A DNA stretch of 64,000 bases. It comes from Lates calcarifer. Its lineage: Eukaryota > Chordata > Actinopteri > Centropomidae. Made by a program: the position numbers and the translations under genes. The notes below the pieces were generated by a model that saw only the letters and a list, made by a program, of their open reading frames with translations, did not search any database and had not been told where the DNA came from. This document shows positions 10,633 through 27,330 of the stretch, piece by piece (position 1 is the stretch's first letter; each line of letters starts with the position of its first letter). Where the stretch lies: positions 7,946,564-8,010,563 of the forward strand of contig NC_066833.1 in assembly GCF_001640805.2 (NCBI RefSeq). The letters run 5' to 3'.

Positions 10633-10831
10633 CTTTGCAGAGTCCTGCTGAAGAGTGTGTCCCTCTGAAGGGAGTAATGCTTGACTTTAAAGTTAAAGGA
10701 CAACCAGACAACACCAACTTAAGACCATTTAGAATAAAAGCTACTGGAGCCACTGTGTATCTGCTGTATACTATGTGTGTGCAGTCTGAACAGTGACGAG
10801 CTTTGGGAGGCTCAGCATCCATTAGCTGCAT
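10633..10831 (-). other. Candidate upstream exon with strong splice donor
   Basis: A minus-strand open stretch begins at ATG 10831 and runs to CTCTGCAAAG|GTAAGAAC (exon end 10633). It resembles no family I know. It would join in frame to the acceptor at 8346 in front of slc10a2 exon 1 (phase 1 into GT, making a Gly codon), so it is either a 5' exon of slc10a2 or chance. Most likely untranslated if real. Confidence 0.25.
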
Positions 10832-11389
10832 TTTGTGGATCCATTTTAGACTTAAATATGTGCAGTAAAACTGTAATGTAATCTGTACAATTTAATACAG
10901 TTAAACATTATACTCTACTGTAAGCACAACCCTTAGGACTCATAAAATGTTTATTTGAGACTGGCAGATTCAGGTTCTGGTTCAAAGCGGATTTTTATTG
11001 GATTTAATTTGACACTAATTAGGATAAAGTGGGCTGTGGTCTGTTGTCCATAAAGACTGGTCGACTTTGAGACACCTTCAGAGAGAAACAGACGTTAAGA
11101 TCCATGTGGTGAAACAAACAGGATCAGGACACATCAGACAGATCATTTAAAAATGGACAACAGGAAGTAAACGCTGCACGTGGGAAAAACAACAGATGGA
11201 TGATTTTCACAGCAGATGTTCTGACTTGTCAAAAAGTTAGAAATTAATAATAATTCGTAGAAGGATTTCTTTATTTTTCAAGCCTTCAAAATGGGACAGG
11301 ACAGAAAAGTTTAGAGGATCTCTGATGTTCATGTTGTTGACTAATCTTTGAGTGTGTTTTGTGTGTTGTAGTGTGGTTTGGTATCTGAC

Positions 11390-11720
11390 ATTTAACAGTA
11401 ACTCTGGTATGTTTCTGGGTATAAATGATTGATAGAGACAGAAATCTTTGGATTTGGTGCAGCACTGAGTAAGAACAGCCAACAGTTGCTGTAGTCCAAG
11501 TACATCAGTAAAGTTCTTGTTCTTGCCACTGACACCTTAATAATAATAACAATAATAATAATAATTTGAGCCTGTTAACGGTTAAAAGAAGTACGTTATT
11601 AGACACAGTGATGACGCATCGACTCCAAAGATTTTTGTCCCTATAAATCATTTCTGTGGGAAAGTAAGAAATCCTGGATTGGTGTCCTCGCTGTACCATA
11701 TTAGTTTCTATTGTAGATTT
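11390..11720. repeat. Partial copy of the local TIR repeat family
   Basis: 'aactctggtatgtttctggg' followed by 'tataaatgattgatagagac' (about 11399-11440) matches the left part of the full element at 36887-37260. A reversed fragment ('gatttttgtccctataaatc', about 11630-11649) lies downstream. No intact termini. Confidence 0.5.
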
Positions 11721-12690
11721 ACCAAATGAAAGCTTAGGGTCAGGGTTATTTTAAACTAATATGTAAACCACACCTTTAAAGCTTCATGCAGTGACTCACG
11801 TCTCAGTCGTCTGTGCTATGAGGAAGGGGACAGTCAAACTCTGATGGTAGCTCTTCGCAGAAAGTTTATCAGTCTTTATCTGTCTCAACAGCTTTTATCT
11901 TTTCGTCTCCATCAGACTTGTCCTTCATTCAGGCTGCAATAAATTTTAAGTATCTCTGTGCTCCTGATGTTTGAATGAGTGTGTGAAGGTTTATGTCATG
12001 TCATGGTTGTTATCTTACTGATCTGATAGCAGATAGTGATCTAATCTGATCAGTCCACACTTCACTCTGTGTTCCTGCTGCACTGTAAAATAAGGAAACC
12101 ATGATAAGACTAAACTATCCACTGTCTCTTTTTTTCTTTTATGTAACAAGAGGATGAAAAGGAAAAAAATCTGATGTGGTCTTCAGAGTGTGACCTTGAC
12201 CTCCTGCTGACAAGCTTCTATAAAAACCTTTATGACTGCTGATTCACAACCTTCCTTTCTGCAGACGGTGTTTCCCATCAGATTCTCATCAGTCTTCTGT
12301 TACCAAACAGAAAAAACTCAATGAAGGAACAAGAACCTTGACTGTGACAGTTTGTTTCTCAGTTCTGTAAAGATTCAGTAAACTGACTGCGTCACATAAA
12401 GTTTCTACTTTAGCTTTTAAACTTTAACTTTTACTGTCAGTCTTCAAACTCTGGTCACCACATGTAAAACAGATTTTTAAAGATAACTATCCCATGACAA
12501 ATGATTATCACCTATTATAACTATTATTGTCCTAAATAATACATTTCAAATGAATGATTCAATGTTTTACATCTGTGTGAAAAAGTTACGTCTGCCAATG
12601 AAACATGGTTTGCTGTCTGTGAATATTTCTTATGTATTCTCTGTATGTAAAGTGTCTGATCTCACCACAAACAACGGCTTAGAGAACAAA
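11721..12690. other. Intergenic, no gene seen
   Basis: No coding sense, RNA gene or clear repeat recognised; one open plus frame at 12550-12828 has unrelated composition and overlaps the repeat that follows. Confidence 0.4.
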
Positions 12691-12699
12691 ACAAATTCA

Positions 12700-12925
12700 C
12701 AGAAACTTCTGTGTATGCTCTATATGCTCAGTTACAATATTTACTCACTGAGCACTTTTTTAGAAACCTTTACACCTGCTTATTCGTGTTTTTTATCCAT
12801 GAATATTCAGCAGTGTATAAAATCATAAAATCACTGAGGTACAGATCTCACTGACTCTGACTGGAGTGTTTCTGAAACTGATCTGGTGTTTTTCATGGTT
12901 GGACCTCTTAGATTCAATTAATGTG
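12700..12925 (+). repeat. Copy of the 'acacctgcttattc' vertebrate repeat
   Basis: 'ctcactgagcactttttta', 'acacctgcttattcg' and 'gtataaaatcataaaatcac', then 'gagtgtttctgaaactg' and 'atctggtgttttt', follow in the order of a well-known fish interspersed repeat. A second copy in the opposite orientation is at 46480-46870. Degraded and non-coding. Confidence 0.55.
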
Positions 12926-13081
12926 ACAACATGCTGATAACTGAAACTCAGCTGTAGTTCTGTAACATCAGTCGACCTTTTTATCATCAGACTTCAGGAG
13001 TGGATTAATGTCCACAAACTATCAGCCATGTTGTTTACCTCTGTCTGCATAATACACAACCAGCAAGGGTGTGTTTTACAT

Positions 13082-13087
13082 TTTATT
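13082..13087 (-). terminator. gtpbp8: gtpbp8 polyadenylation signal
   Basis: AATAAA on the minus strand, 160 bp after the gtpbp8 stop codon, the first such hexamer downstream. Cleavage would fall near 13060-13070. Confidence 0.55.
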
Positions 13088-13247
13088 AGAAAATAGAATC
13101 ATCTTACAGCTGTATGTAGACAGGCCAACACGTCACCTCTGAGGTACAGAAATATGGAGAAACATGTCCTGTCCTCTGCTCTTCTGCTCTTATTCAGAGA
13201 CTGAAGACAAAGAGTCCAGACCTGATGGAGACTGATCTGTCCTGGGG

Positions 13248-18171
<4,924 letters not shown>

Positions 18172-18553
18172 GAAGTCCTGCAGATTTCAGACGTGTCTGC
18201 ACAGACAGACACAGGGACAGACGGAAAGAGAGGGAGACAGACAGACAGGGTCAACATTAATGAGAGCAGAAACACCTAAACTGTTGAGTAGTTTCATCTG
18301 GGCTGAAACTCAGAATTATATTTATATATTCGTTCCACAGGAAACTACCTGAGGATGAAGCTTGAATCTCTGCAGTAAAACACCGAGGAGCTGGTTAATG
18401 ACGTCTGTTTCATTAAAACATGTCGGTGATGTTACTATGAACATATACAGTCAGGGTTCATTAGACAGACGCACAAGCTAACGATCATTAGCTAAACATT
18501 AGCATCACATGTTCAAATCGAAAACAAACTCTTCGACATGTTGGTTCACTCAC

Positions 18554-18720
18554 CGACATCAAATGTTTTCATCAGTCAGTGATGAATTACGCGGATTAGT
18601 TTAACTGCAGCTGAGCGAACACACTCTATTTCTGTCCTCCATGTTATGTGCAGGGCTTAAGCGAGTCCGACTGGAAACAACTTAATCCTGCTCTGGGTTC
18701 CGCTTCAAAATGAGGGGTGT
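18554..18720 (-). promoter_or_regulatory. gtpbp8: gtpbp8 promoter and probable leader exon
   Basis: On the minus strand a leader ends ATTTGATGTCG|GTGAGT (exon end 18554, GT at 18553-18552). Two acceptors could pair with it: GTCTGTGCAG ending at 18197 (better pyrimidine tract) and AAATCTGCAG ending at 18178. The second keeps the leader ATG (18559-18557) in frame with the main protein. Upstream, 18600-18720 has no TATA box and modest CpG content. Confidence 0.45.
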
Positions 18721-19765
18721 GTGTTTGTTCACACACGTAGAGAAATGTGTGTTTTAATGGTTTAATCCATTCATCAGTTCAGACATTAACAACATTAAAT
18801 CCCTTACAGATCTTTTACAAGTTACTATTTCAAAACAACCCATGAGTTAACTTCACTAAATAAGAACATGAACAAATTTAAATGATATCAGCCTAAATCA
18901 ATAATCTGGACCACTGTGGCTGACATGAACTCACTACGTCATCTTTATCATTTAAAGCTGTCTGTGATATGAAAGGTTGGCACACAAGCAGGGTGTCTAA
19001 TGATTTTATGATGCTGGTTTCACTTCAGAAAAATGCCCCATTTTAACTGAATTTTCTGTCTGTTCATTTGGGTATATTTAAAAATTCGGGACAGCTGAAG
19101 ATATGTAACCTGAACAAACCTGGTTCACTGTGTTACATCTTCTCTGGAGACATGTCACTACATCAGTGTTTCCTTCTGACTGAAGTAAAAAGATGATGAA
19201 GAGGTAAAACAGTTACATCTTGATCTGTTCTGTTGTTGCACTGGGACATAATCTGTGAGCATGAATCCTGTTTAAGATTCAGCTCCATTCCTCACACTGA
19301 TGCATGGCTGAAACATTCCTGGTTGAAAATATCTCCTGTCCATGTGGGAAAGGTTCAGTTCTGCCTGTCACAGACGTCCTCCATCACCCTCTCACCGGGG
19401 CTTATTGAGGATTAGAAAACTAACGTTTGTGTGGAGCATGCCAACAAAATGTCTTCATAAATCTGTTTATACGAGGTGGCAGTGATAAGAGTGACTCCGA
19501 GCTTCTCTGCATTCCTTCACACTGAGACTCCCACCAGGAAATGGAGTTTCATCTGCAGCCATGTTGGAGCAGTGGTCGGGTTTATCCTCCACATTCCTTC
19601 CTATGGAGAAACCAGTCCCAGTATTTATTCAGCTTTGATTAATAGTTTGAAAATCATTGTTTTATTTGAACCGTGGAACATTTGTCTCTCTCTGGGGATC
19701 TCATTTTAAACTAAGCACATTAAAATGAATCAGTGATCTTCACAGCGTGTCGTTCCCCTCTCTGT

Positions 19766-19809
19766 CCACATGGTGGCAGTGCAGGCTGCTGAAAGCTGCC
19801 CTCTGCAGA
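19766..19809. promoter_or_regulatory. Opposed pair of CTCF-like motifs
   Basis: CCACATGGTGGCAGT on the plus strand (19766-19780; 13 of 15 to CCASYAGRKGGCRSY) and TCTGCAGAGGGCAGC on the minus strand (19809-19795; 13 of 15) lie 14 bp apart. Both keep the GGC-R-S core. They sit about 1.1 kb upstream of the gtpbp8 promoter. Motif matches only. Confidence 0.4.
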
Positions 19810-20686
19810 CTGACATGTTCACCACCTTGTGCCAATCCTCCCTCTGCTCCATCTGGGTTTTATGACCTGATGTGATTCATAGTATGTTCACTGGACAAAT
19901 TAATTCACACGTATCTAATTAGAGTTCTCATATTCTCCCCATCCTCTCTGCAGCACAGTCTTTTATTCTTCGGTGCCGTGTGGTGACGTGCGCCTTCTTC
20001 ATTCATCACCTGTTTAAGAGAATGTAGATTTCACATGAACCCAGTGCCTTGTTAAAGTAGAGAATGGAATATATAATTAATGTTCCCACTTAGTCTCTGT
20101 CTGTCTTTTATTCCATGTGCATCTGTGTTACATGTGTTTGGCAGTTAATTAAATATCTTCATCTGAGATGAGAATGGTCACATTTCTTCAACTTATTATT
20201 ATTTCACAGAGAGACGAGGACACTGTGGACAGCTGATCAGCTGCTTAATAGGTTTTTTTTTTTCAGCCATCCACCATTTATAATGCTTTTAGCACAACAG
20301 AGCTGTGGACAGAACCTTTAAACCTCACAGACCACACTTCAGCAGAGTTTTTAAGAGGCACTTGGGTGGGAAACAAGACAGTGAGGGATATACAGCAGGA
20401 GGAGGGAGAGATAAATGGAGGCAGGTAGGAGCGGGAAGGAGGGGATAAGAGGGGGGGGGCATGGATGCTCTCATGACACCATCAGCCCATCCTTCACTGT
20501 GAGCCAGAGGATCAAATGCCAGACCAATCAATCGTACACCAAGCAGACATCTACAGAGCCGGCCATGATGGCATTTACCTCCCCAGGGTGCATATCAATG
20601 AAATAAAAAAAGATATCATACAAAATTGATTTTCCCCAAACAACCACACCACACTCCCTGTCCACACCACTGAGCTGGCCACTTAC

Positions 20687-20687
<1 letters not shown>

Positions 20688-20724
<37 letters not shown>
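20688..20724. repeat. (ATC)n microsatellite
   Basis: About twelve uninterrupted ATC units. Confidence 0.95.
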
Positions 20725-21589
20725 GTTCTTCAGTTGCCCTCTGTCCATGTCTTTTTTCATTGTGTCTGACTAATGTCCAACACAGAGTTCAGGATGCAGG
20801 ACTCCAGCTGCAGCTCTGACCATCCACCCACATCCACCCACCCACACACACTGACGACGCTTTAATCTGACACTGAATTATCACACAGGTCGACCTATGT
20901 GACCTTTCTATCCCCATTAAACCGCTCATTTGCATGTTAACCACCGAAGCCTAACCCAGGCCCCCACCACCTCCACCAGCTCCTGCCAAGATGTGACAGG
21001 GCCATAATGGGGCGTGCGTGGTCAGAATACCAATGCGCCCCTCCCTCCTCCTTTTGTTTGTCCAGGAAGATGAAGTACAGAGGAGTTTATGTAGTCAACA
21101 GGTCAAAGTGTCAGTCGACCTCCTACAAACACACGTCTGTCACACTCGCTGCGAGGCCAGAGAGACGAGCAGAGATTAACTCGGGCTGTATTTGTTCTGT
21201 CGACCCGTCTGTCCAGGCTGAATGCTGTCAGACCCGACACCTGTGGAAACCATCCTCCATCTCTCTGTGGTCAGTGTGAGGAGACGTGGACGACTCCACC
21301 TCCTTCTCTTTACTCTGTGTCTCTGTTAAATAAACAGAACAATCAGAGGAATGGCTGCCCCCCCTTTGCTCCACATCAGGCTCTTCACCCTGCTGAACCC
21401 ACACATCAATAATATTCACAGTCCTCACCGCACTCCAGCTAAGACAGAAAAATGGAGTCAAGTCGGCTGTACTGACTCTGCATCATTTAATAAGAGGAAA
21501 GATCCTGAGACGCTGAAAAACGAGCTTCACTGTGTTCTATTTAAGATCCTACAGGCCGTCAGCGGTGTCTCTCCTTGTTCCTTCTGTCT

Positions 21590-21800
21590 CTCTCTAAGCA
21601 TCTGCCATGAATACAGCATAAATATTTTGGCAGGTGGTGTTTGGAGGATATTAGAGCACAAGCGCCGAGCGCTCAGAGATATCGATTTTGCTTTAGTAGC
21701 CAAGAAGCATGGCTCTACTGGCATCAATACATCAAGGAGAGGAGGGAGGATGAGGAGGAATGACCTTGAGCCAGGAAGCAATCTTGACAAATAAAGCCCC
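21590..21800. promoter_or_regulatory. Candidate conserved non-coding block
   Basis: About 200 bp of complex, repeat-free DNA with balanced composition, including ATCGATTTTGC and an AGCGCCGAGCGCT near-palindrome (about 21661-21673). It looks unlike the neutral A/T-rich surroundings. An open frame crosses it without family resemblance. Conservation is inferred from texture only. Confidence 0.25.
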
Positions 21801-22329
21801 AGGAAGGAAATGCAGGGAAACAAAACACTGAAGAAGTCAGGGAGCAGAGACTCAGGGGTGACACTCGGAGGTCTGTGGAAAGACAATAAGGGAACACCAA
21901 AAATTCAGAGTATTTTAAAGCAATATCTTTTTCTTTCAACTGGTATTGATTCAGGAGATTTTCCATTTAGAGAAGACACTAAATGTTTCTGTGTATCTGT
22001 GCAGAGATGATCCTACAGTTCACAAATCTGATCAACAAACTGATCCAACGTCCCGTCTTAAAAAGAAAAGTACACTCATGTTGTGTTAAAAGCAGCAGCT
22101 ATGTGAAAGACCTGAGCATGTGTCTTTACATGTCCCAGCTTTCCATGGAAAAAAGTGATGCAAGGTGAACCTACATCAGACTGCAGGAGTTTATCAGTTT
22201 GACGATGAAATCTACTGGGTAAGTGTCCTGCCCACAACGAAGGACATCCACTAAAGTGCTTACTGTTAGCAGACAGTAGCTGGTGAATCACTGCCTCGAT
22301 CAGATCAGATCATTCTTGTCACTTTCAGT

Positions 22330-22660
22330 GGTATTCCAGCAACTTCTTGATAAAATCCCTGTTTTTGTTAATGGAGTCTGGCAGTGACATATAGAGATGT
22401 TTCTGGTTAAACTAAAATGATCTTCCTCTTTAATAAAAAAGCTCTGTCTCTGTAGGAATCCTATCATCATGTTGTCAGACACTGAGAAGAACAATCTGAG
22501 TCTGTCAGAGGCAAAAACAAGAACTATAGTGGACGGACTTTGACGTGGATGATCGTCCATTGGATTACATTACAGTAATACACTGTTAGTGAACAGATTT
22601 TTGTCCCGATTAATCATTTACAGCCAAAAACCCAGGTTCAAACATACTGGAGTTATCCTT
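22330..22660 (-). mobile_element. Copy of the local TIR element (MITE-like)
   Basis: On the minus strand it begins AAGGATAACTCCAGTATG (22660 downward) and contains the family blocks CAGATTGTTCTTCTCAGTGT, CTACAGAGACAGAGCTTTTT, ACTGCCAGACTCCATTAAC and TGCTGGAATACCACTG. It is the reverse of the copy at 35203. No coding capacity. Confidence 0.65.
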
Positions 22661-23238
22661 TCATAGTTTAATGGTTTGTGAGTATTTTCTGAGTTTGATT
22701 CAAATGGATTCTTTGTGAGTGAGAGAATTTTATCAACAACTAGAACGTCTTCAATAAGCTGCCGTCTCAGATGTGACCACGTTTAGATTTGAGCTTATTT
22801 CATATGGTTTGTTGATGCTTCAGTCTGTTACAGGTCACAGGGAAGTGGAGTCTGACTGATGTTTACATGCTCCAACAATAAATAACACCTGAAACAACAA
22901 GAGCAACTTGATCTTTCTTTCTGGGTCGTATGAAAATGCATCCGAGACCAATTAAAAACCATGGGACACCATTCCTTCAGAAGCAACACTGTAAATTCTG
23001 CTGGAGGAAACATCTCTGAGTCCAGAGAACCATGAGCTAGTGTATTCCCGATGTTGGTCCTTGGTGAAATGAAGGGTGAAGTCAGTGGTGCTCCTCAGCT
23101 GCTTATCAGGAGAGCGATGCATTGTGCAACACTGTGAGGTAACCTTCAGATTTATTAGGTCATGTTCCAGGATTTAGACCGCTCCCCACCTCAACAAGTC
23201 CATTACCACCGCCAGCACCTCTCTATCTTGCCTCTGTA

Positions 23239-23290
<52 letters not shown>

Positions 23291-23589
23291 TCACAGTCCT
23301 CCACCCGCCTCTTTGTGTCTCCGTCTTTCTCTCAGTCTCTTTCATTCCACACAGATGATTTATTTGGTTTCTCCGCTCTCCTCCTCCAGTCCTCAGCCGC
23401 CCTCGGGGTCAGTGCCGAGCTCCATCACTCTGTCTGGATTCTTAATCCCTGTACTGGAGACGCCCGTGCCAATACAGGAGAATAACAGATTAAAAAACAC
23501 AGCCCGAGTATCTCCCCTCTCTCTCCCTCTGTCTCTGCCTCCCTCCGTCCGCACAACAGATAAGTGGAAAAATAAACTTGGGGAAGCTA
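22661..23589. other. Gene-free stretch with CA repeat
   Basis: No exon recognised. A (CA)n tract sits at 23240-23287, followed by C/T-rich DNA. Confidence 0.45.
23240..23287. repeat. (CA)n microsatellite
   Basis: About 24 CA units. Confidence 0.95.
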
Positions 23590-23890
23590 AGCCGGAGTGG
23601 AGAGGCGAGTCATCGACCCGGGGATGACAGAGAAGCTTCCAACACCGTGGTTAATGAAGGTGATGCAGCAAAGCGAGGCCCGCTGCAGAGGCTCTCTGAG
23701 TTATAATGCCAGAGCCTTGGGAGGTGACACCACCGCAGGCGGGAAGGTTTCCACTTCACCGCAATTGTCTAAGGAAGATACATGGTCGACCCCCAGACAA
23801 AAATATAGAAGAGAAGCAGCAGAACATAAAAATAATGAAACCCCGGGCTCCATTTTCACATAACCAAAAATTATGGGTGTTTCACCTATA
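23590..23890. promoter_or_regulatory. Candidate conserved non-coding block
   Basis: Complex repeat-free sequence with ACCGCAATTGTCT, ACATGGTCGACC and AAAAATTATGGGTG. No reading frame persists on either strand. Conservation inferred, not tested. Confidence 0.22.
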
Positions 23891-25640
23891 TGAGGTCATT
23901 GTCAGTGTTGGCTCAGAGTGAATGGATGGAGGGCGGAGTATAATGGTTAATAGAGACTGAACATCCAGGAGATCTTATTAACAAAGAATCTAAAAATAAG
24001 AACAGTAAGAGAAGAAAAGAGGAACAAATGAAAGAATATCTGTCATCCATGGAGGTCGTGTTCTCAGAGAAACAGCACTGATCTGAGACCAGACTGAGAA
24101 CTTCATGACCATAGACCAGATTCAAAAAGTGGTCTCAGGTCCTGTTGATGTGAGACTCCTGTCCCTGTTTGGTGAGAGATGGACGGGGTGGGGGGTGGGG
24201 TTCACAATTCTCTGCCCATAAAGGCTGAGCCAGGAGGAAGCTGAGAGGGAGGGAGAGCACATGTGGAGTCAGACAAAGGCTGAATTTGCTTCAGTGCACA
24301 TGTCTGCATTAGCATTAGCTTTAGCTTTTGCTTTAGTTTTAGCTTTAGCTACATGTACGACAGGTGATTGGTCAGTTTGTGTCATCTACATCTGAAGGAG
24401 AAGGGACAGTGATGTCCACATGTTGGACAGAGAGGACAGATGGTTTGAGGAGTGAAGGAGGACGTCTATGTCCATCTGGATCATCCATCTTTGAACAGAG
24501 GTGGTGGACTATGGGACAAACTATCATCCACCTATAACACAGTCCTGAGATCCTTTAACCTCTGTTCACACCTCGACCCATGTGATACTAACGACTCATA
24601 TGACGACAGGTCCATCTCCAACACATTAAACACCTGGGACTCCAACCAGCCTCTAGACCTGATGAAGCCTTTCAGATGAGAAACCTTTGACTCCAGCTCT
24701 GAAGATGATCATGACCTGGATGACTGAGAACCTACACAGACGGCTTTGTTTGATATTTCTGTTCCAGGTGATCAGCACTGTCCCGTCCTCTTCACCTGAT
24801 CGGATCCTCATAGTAATACCGCTGTCCCACAGAGGAGGAGCTCAGGAGTGATGATGACGTCATCGAGCAAACTTAACATTTTCAATTACGAACCTTGATC
24901 AGAATCACTCTCAGAGTTGATACAGATATATACTGGCCATAATAACACACATACACTGAGTACACTGGAGTTCAGCTGCTTTAAAAAGCAGCTCCTCTCT
25001 CTTCAGTCAGTGTTGTGGATCATCCAGTTACAGGCTCATTGTTCACTTTGAGAGGACAGCAGGGTGCAGGGTGGGGAGAGGAGGCATGCAGTGTCCTCTG
25101 AATCACCCTCACCCATCCTCCTCCCTCTCCTCCCTCTGTCTCCAGGCCCTGAGCGACAGGACGTCCCTCTCCCGTGGCGTCTCTGCAGCCTGTCGGCTCA
25201 TTGTGACTCTCTGGACTCTGACAGTGATCACAATGTGTTTACTGCGGCTGCATGTGACCATTTAGCCCCTTCGTCCTCGGGGGCCCCGATCTCCGTCTGG
25301 TGGCAGGTGGGGGCCCCGGCTGGAGGGTGAGGTCATCTATACGGGGACAATGAGGAGGCAGCGAGGCGGTATCACTGAGGACAAACAGAGCGGTCAGAGA
25401 CACAATCTGTGTGGTCACTGAGAAAAACAGAGTCAATCTGCAGCAGAGAGGATCAGGAGGAGAGGAGTGACAACAGGTGAATGACAGGTGAGAGCAGGTA
25501 AACACAACAACAATAAAGACTTGCTCAGACTCTACCGGGAGCTCTTATTAAAATCTCTAACTGTTCTAAATTCTGACTGTAGCTTTATGATAAATACATA
25601 GATCTAAAATTAGGTTCACAGTCAGACTGAACACCTCAAC
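23891..25640. other. Gene-free stretch
   Basis: A TTTAGC/TTAGC minisatellite lies at 24308-24350. A G/C-rich patch at 25120-25330 has no sustained frame of known family. Otherwise unremarkable. Confidence 0.4.
24308..24350. repeat. TTTAGC-type minisatellite
   Basis: Seven imperfect six-base units built on TTAGC(T), a motif common in fish DNA. Confidence 0.8.
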
Positions 25641-25654
25641 AGAAAATGTCACAG

Positions 25655-26012
25655 CATACACACTGCGACAGGTGAGAGTTCAAAAATCCAAAAAGTCGGG
25701 GAATGACAGTCGAGGATCTGAAGGTAAATCACATGAACCAAAACTCAACACTCCAACAAAGAACTGAGAGAAAGCCAGGACTACATATAATTACCAACAA
25801 GACACAGGTGAGGCTGACAAAAAAGGAGGGAAAGACACAAAGACAGGAAGTAAAGCACATGAGACAAACCAGGAAAGCAACTTCAAAATAAAACAGGAAG
25901 AAGTAGACAAGGACACCAGAGACAAGGAGAAGAAAAACCAAAATAAAACCAAGAAACCAGAAACAGGAGAGATGATAACGATAACAGTCACCCCAGAGGC
26001 CGACCATGACAC
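25655..26012 (+). mobile_element. ACAGGAAGT-rich non-autonomous DNA repeat, copy 1
   Basis: Phrases 'gacacaggtgaggctgaca', 'aagacacaaagacaggaagt' and 'caaaataaaacaggaag', then 'gaccatgacac' at the end, in the same order as the copy at 49090-49484. This is a common teleost repeat that I take to be a non-autonomous DNA element. Antisense open frames across it are chance products of its purine bias. Confidence 0.6.
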
Positions 26013-26517
26013 AGGTGATGTTCACCATGTTAGCTTAGCATGTTAGCATGTTAGAATACTGTGTTATGAACACAAACTACAACAGCAGCTAGTTAAAGTT
26101 AAAGGATGGATGAAGCAGTTCATCCTTTCACAGCTGTCAAAATATTTCACTCAGAAAAGTCACAGAATTCAAGATTTCAGTCATAGCTGAGATATTTCTC
26201 TGTGGACTGAGAGACGACAGCAAGAGGAGCTGTGCTGTTACTGTGGCTGTAAAAAGAAAAAGACAGAGGACAATGGAGACCAACATAAAAGCAGAGATGA
26301 AGCTGAAGCTGTTTGATGAGTTCATAACCCATCAGACAACGAACAGAGTGTCTGGGTGGACATGTGTTGGTGAGTGTCACTCCTCCTCTCTGAGACTTCA
26401 ACAGGTTGCCCACTCTCTTGTTAGAGCGGTGATTGATTGAGCAGGTCTGGCAGTCCTGAGCCCCCTGCTCTGTTCATTTGTTATACATTTATAGTTCATA
26501 ATCCATCTGCTCTCACG

Positions 26518-26519
26518 CC

Positions 26520-26550
<31 letters not shown>

Positions 26551-26561
26551 ACACACCCCCC
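26518..26561. repeat. Poly-C / (CA)n compound repeat
   Basis: Nineteen cytosines followed by about ten CA units and more cytosines. Long C runs are assembly-error prone. Confidence 0.95.
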
Positions 26562-26886
26562 GCTCATTTTTTATCCTCCTTTTGTATCATGGAGGATGTT
26601 TCTCTCTCCAGCTGTGATAGATAGTTTAGAGTCTGCTGTCTATAATTGGCTCAGATAATGGGAAGACTCACATGTGTTTATCATTAGAGTCTGAGAGCAG
26701 ATCTCTTCATCATCATCATCATCATCACAATGGACGTCTGAACTTCACTTTCTACCCTGAGTGGATCCATGAAGCTGCTCCTGAACCTGTCTCCTGTGTA
26801 ATGAACATCTAACCTGATGGCACAGATTTGTTTGTGCAGCTTGGTCTCTTCTTATTTCAGCGTGCAGTTTGTCTTCCTGCCTGTGA

Positions 26887-26901
26887 CCAGCAGGTGGCAG
26901 T
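26887..26901 (+). promoter_or_regulatory. CTCF-like motif, full core match
   Basis: CCAGCAGGTGGCAGT matches CCASYAGRKGGCRSY at all 15 positions and is followed by AGA, the usual 3' context. The strongest CTCF candidate in the window. Confidence 0.55.
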
Positions 26902-27039
26902 AGAGGACCATGAGTGAACGAGCCGTGGCTGAGTCATTCAGAGTTTACATCTAATGCTCTGCACAGTTCCTGGGAGATGCCAGACACAGGAGGTGTACCT
27001 AATGCTCGTTACTCAGCCTCACTCCACTTTTTATTTTCA

Positions 27040-27330
27040 TTCTTTTTATTATTTATCTGTGCAGCTCTCAGCCTTCATTCTCCTGCTCACGTTTTAAATT
27101 ACAGAGCCCGAGGCAGGCTGAGGGTTTACACGGCTTTCCAACCCGAGGGTCGAGAGAAAAATGGGATGAAATGAAGACCACTTGAAAAAAAAAACAACCC
27201 TTCATCACACGTAATTGATTTTAATGATAGCTTAGCTTTATTTTGAAATGAAAAACCCAAATCAGCAGATTACGAGCTGCACTGAAGCCAACATGGAACC
27301 AGCCCGCCTGCCAACGAGCTGTTTTCTGAG
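27040..27330. promoter_or_regulatory. Candidate conserved non-coding block
   Basis: Repeat-free DNA with CACGTAATTGATTTTAATGA (27209-27228), a homeodomain-type core, plus GATTACGAGCTGC. No coding sense. Conservation is inferred. Confidence 0.25.

Larger units (their letters stand above)
18721..21550. other. Start of gene-poor region upstream of gtpbp8
   Basis: No exon recognised. It contains a pair of CTCF-like motifs (19766-19809), an (ATC)n repeat (20688-20724), a G/A-rich stretch (20380-20460) and short open frames with no family resemblance. Confidence 0.45.
26013..27030. other. Gene-free stretch with simple repeats
   Basis: Holds GTTAGC-type words (26028-26055), a C-run/CA compound repeat, an (ATC)n run at 26708-26728 and a strong CTCF-like motif (26887). 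No exon recognised. Confidence 0.45.

Noticed and set aside
10590..10796. Plus-strand frame across the candidate upstream exon
   Set aside because: Shadow of the minus-strand open stretch; lacks splice or homology support.
21351..21794. 147-codon plus-strand open frame
   Set aside because: No family resemblance; an antisense frame of similar length overlaps it, so openness reflects composition.
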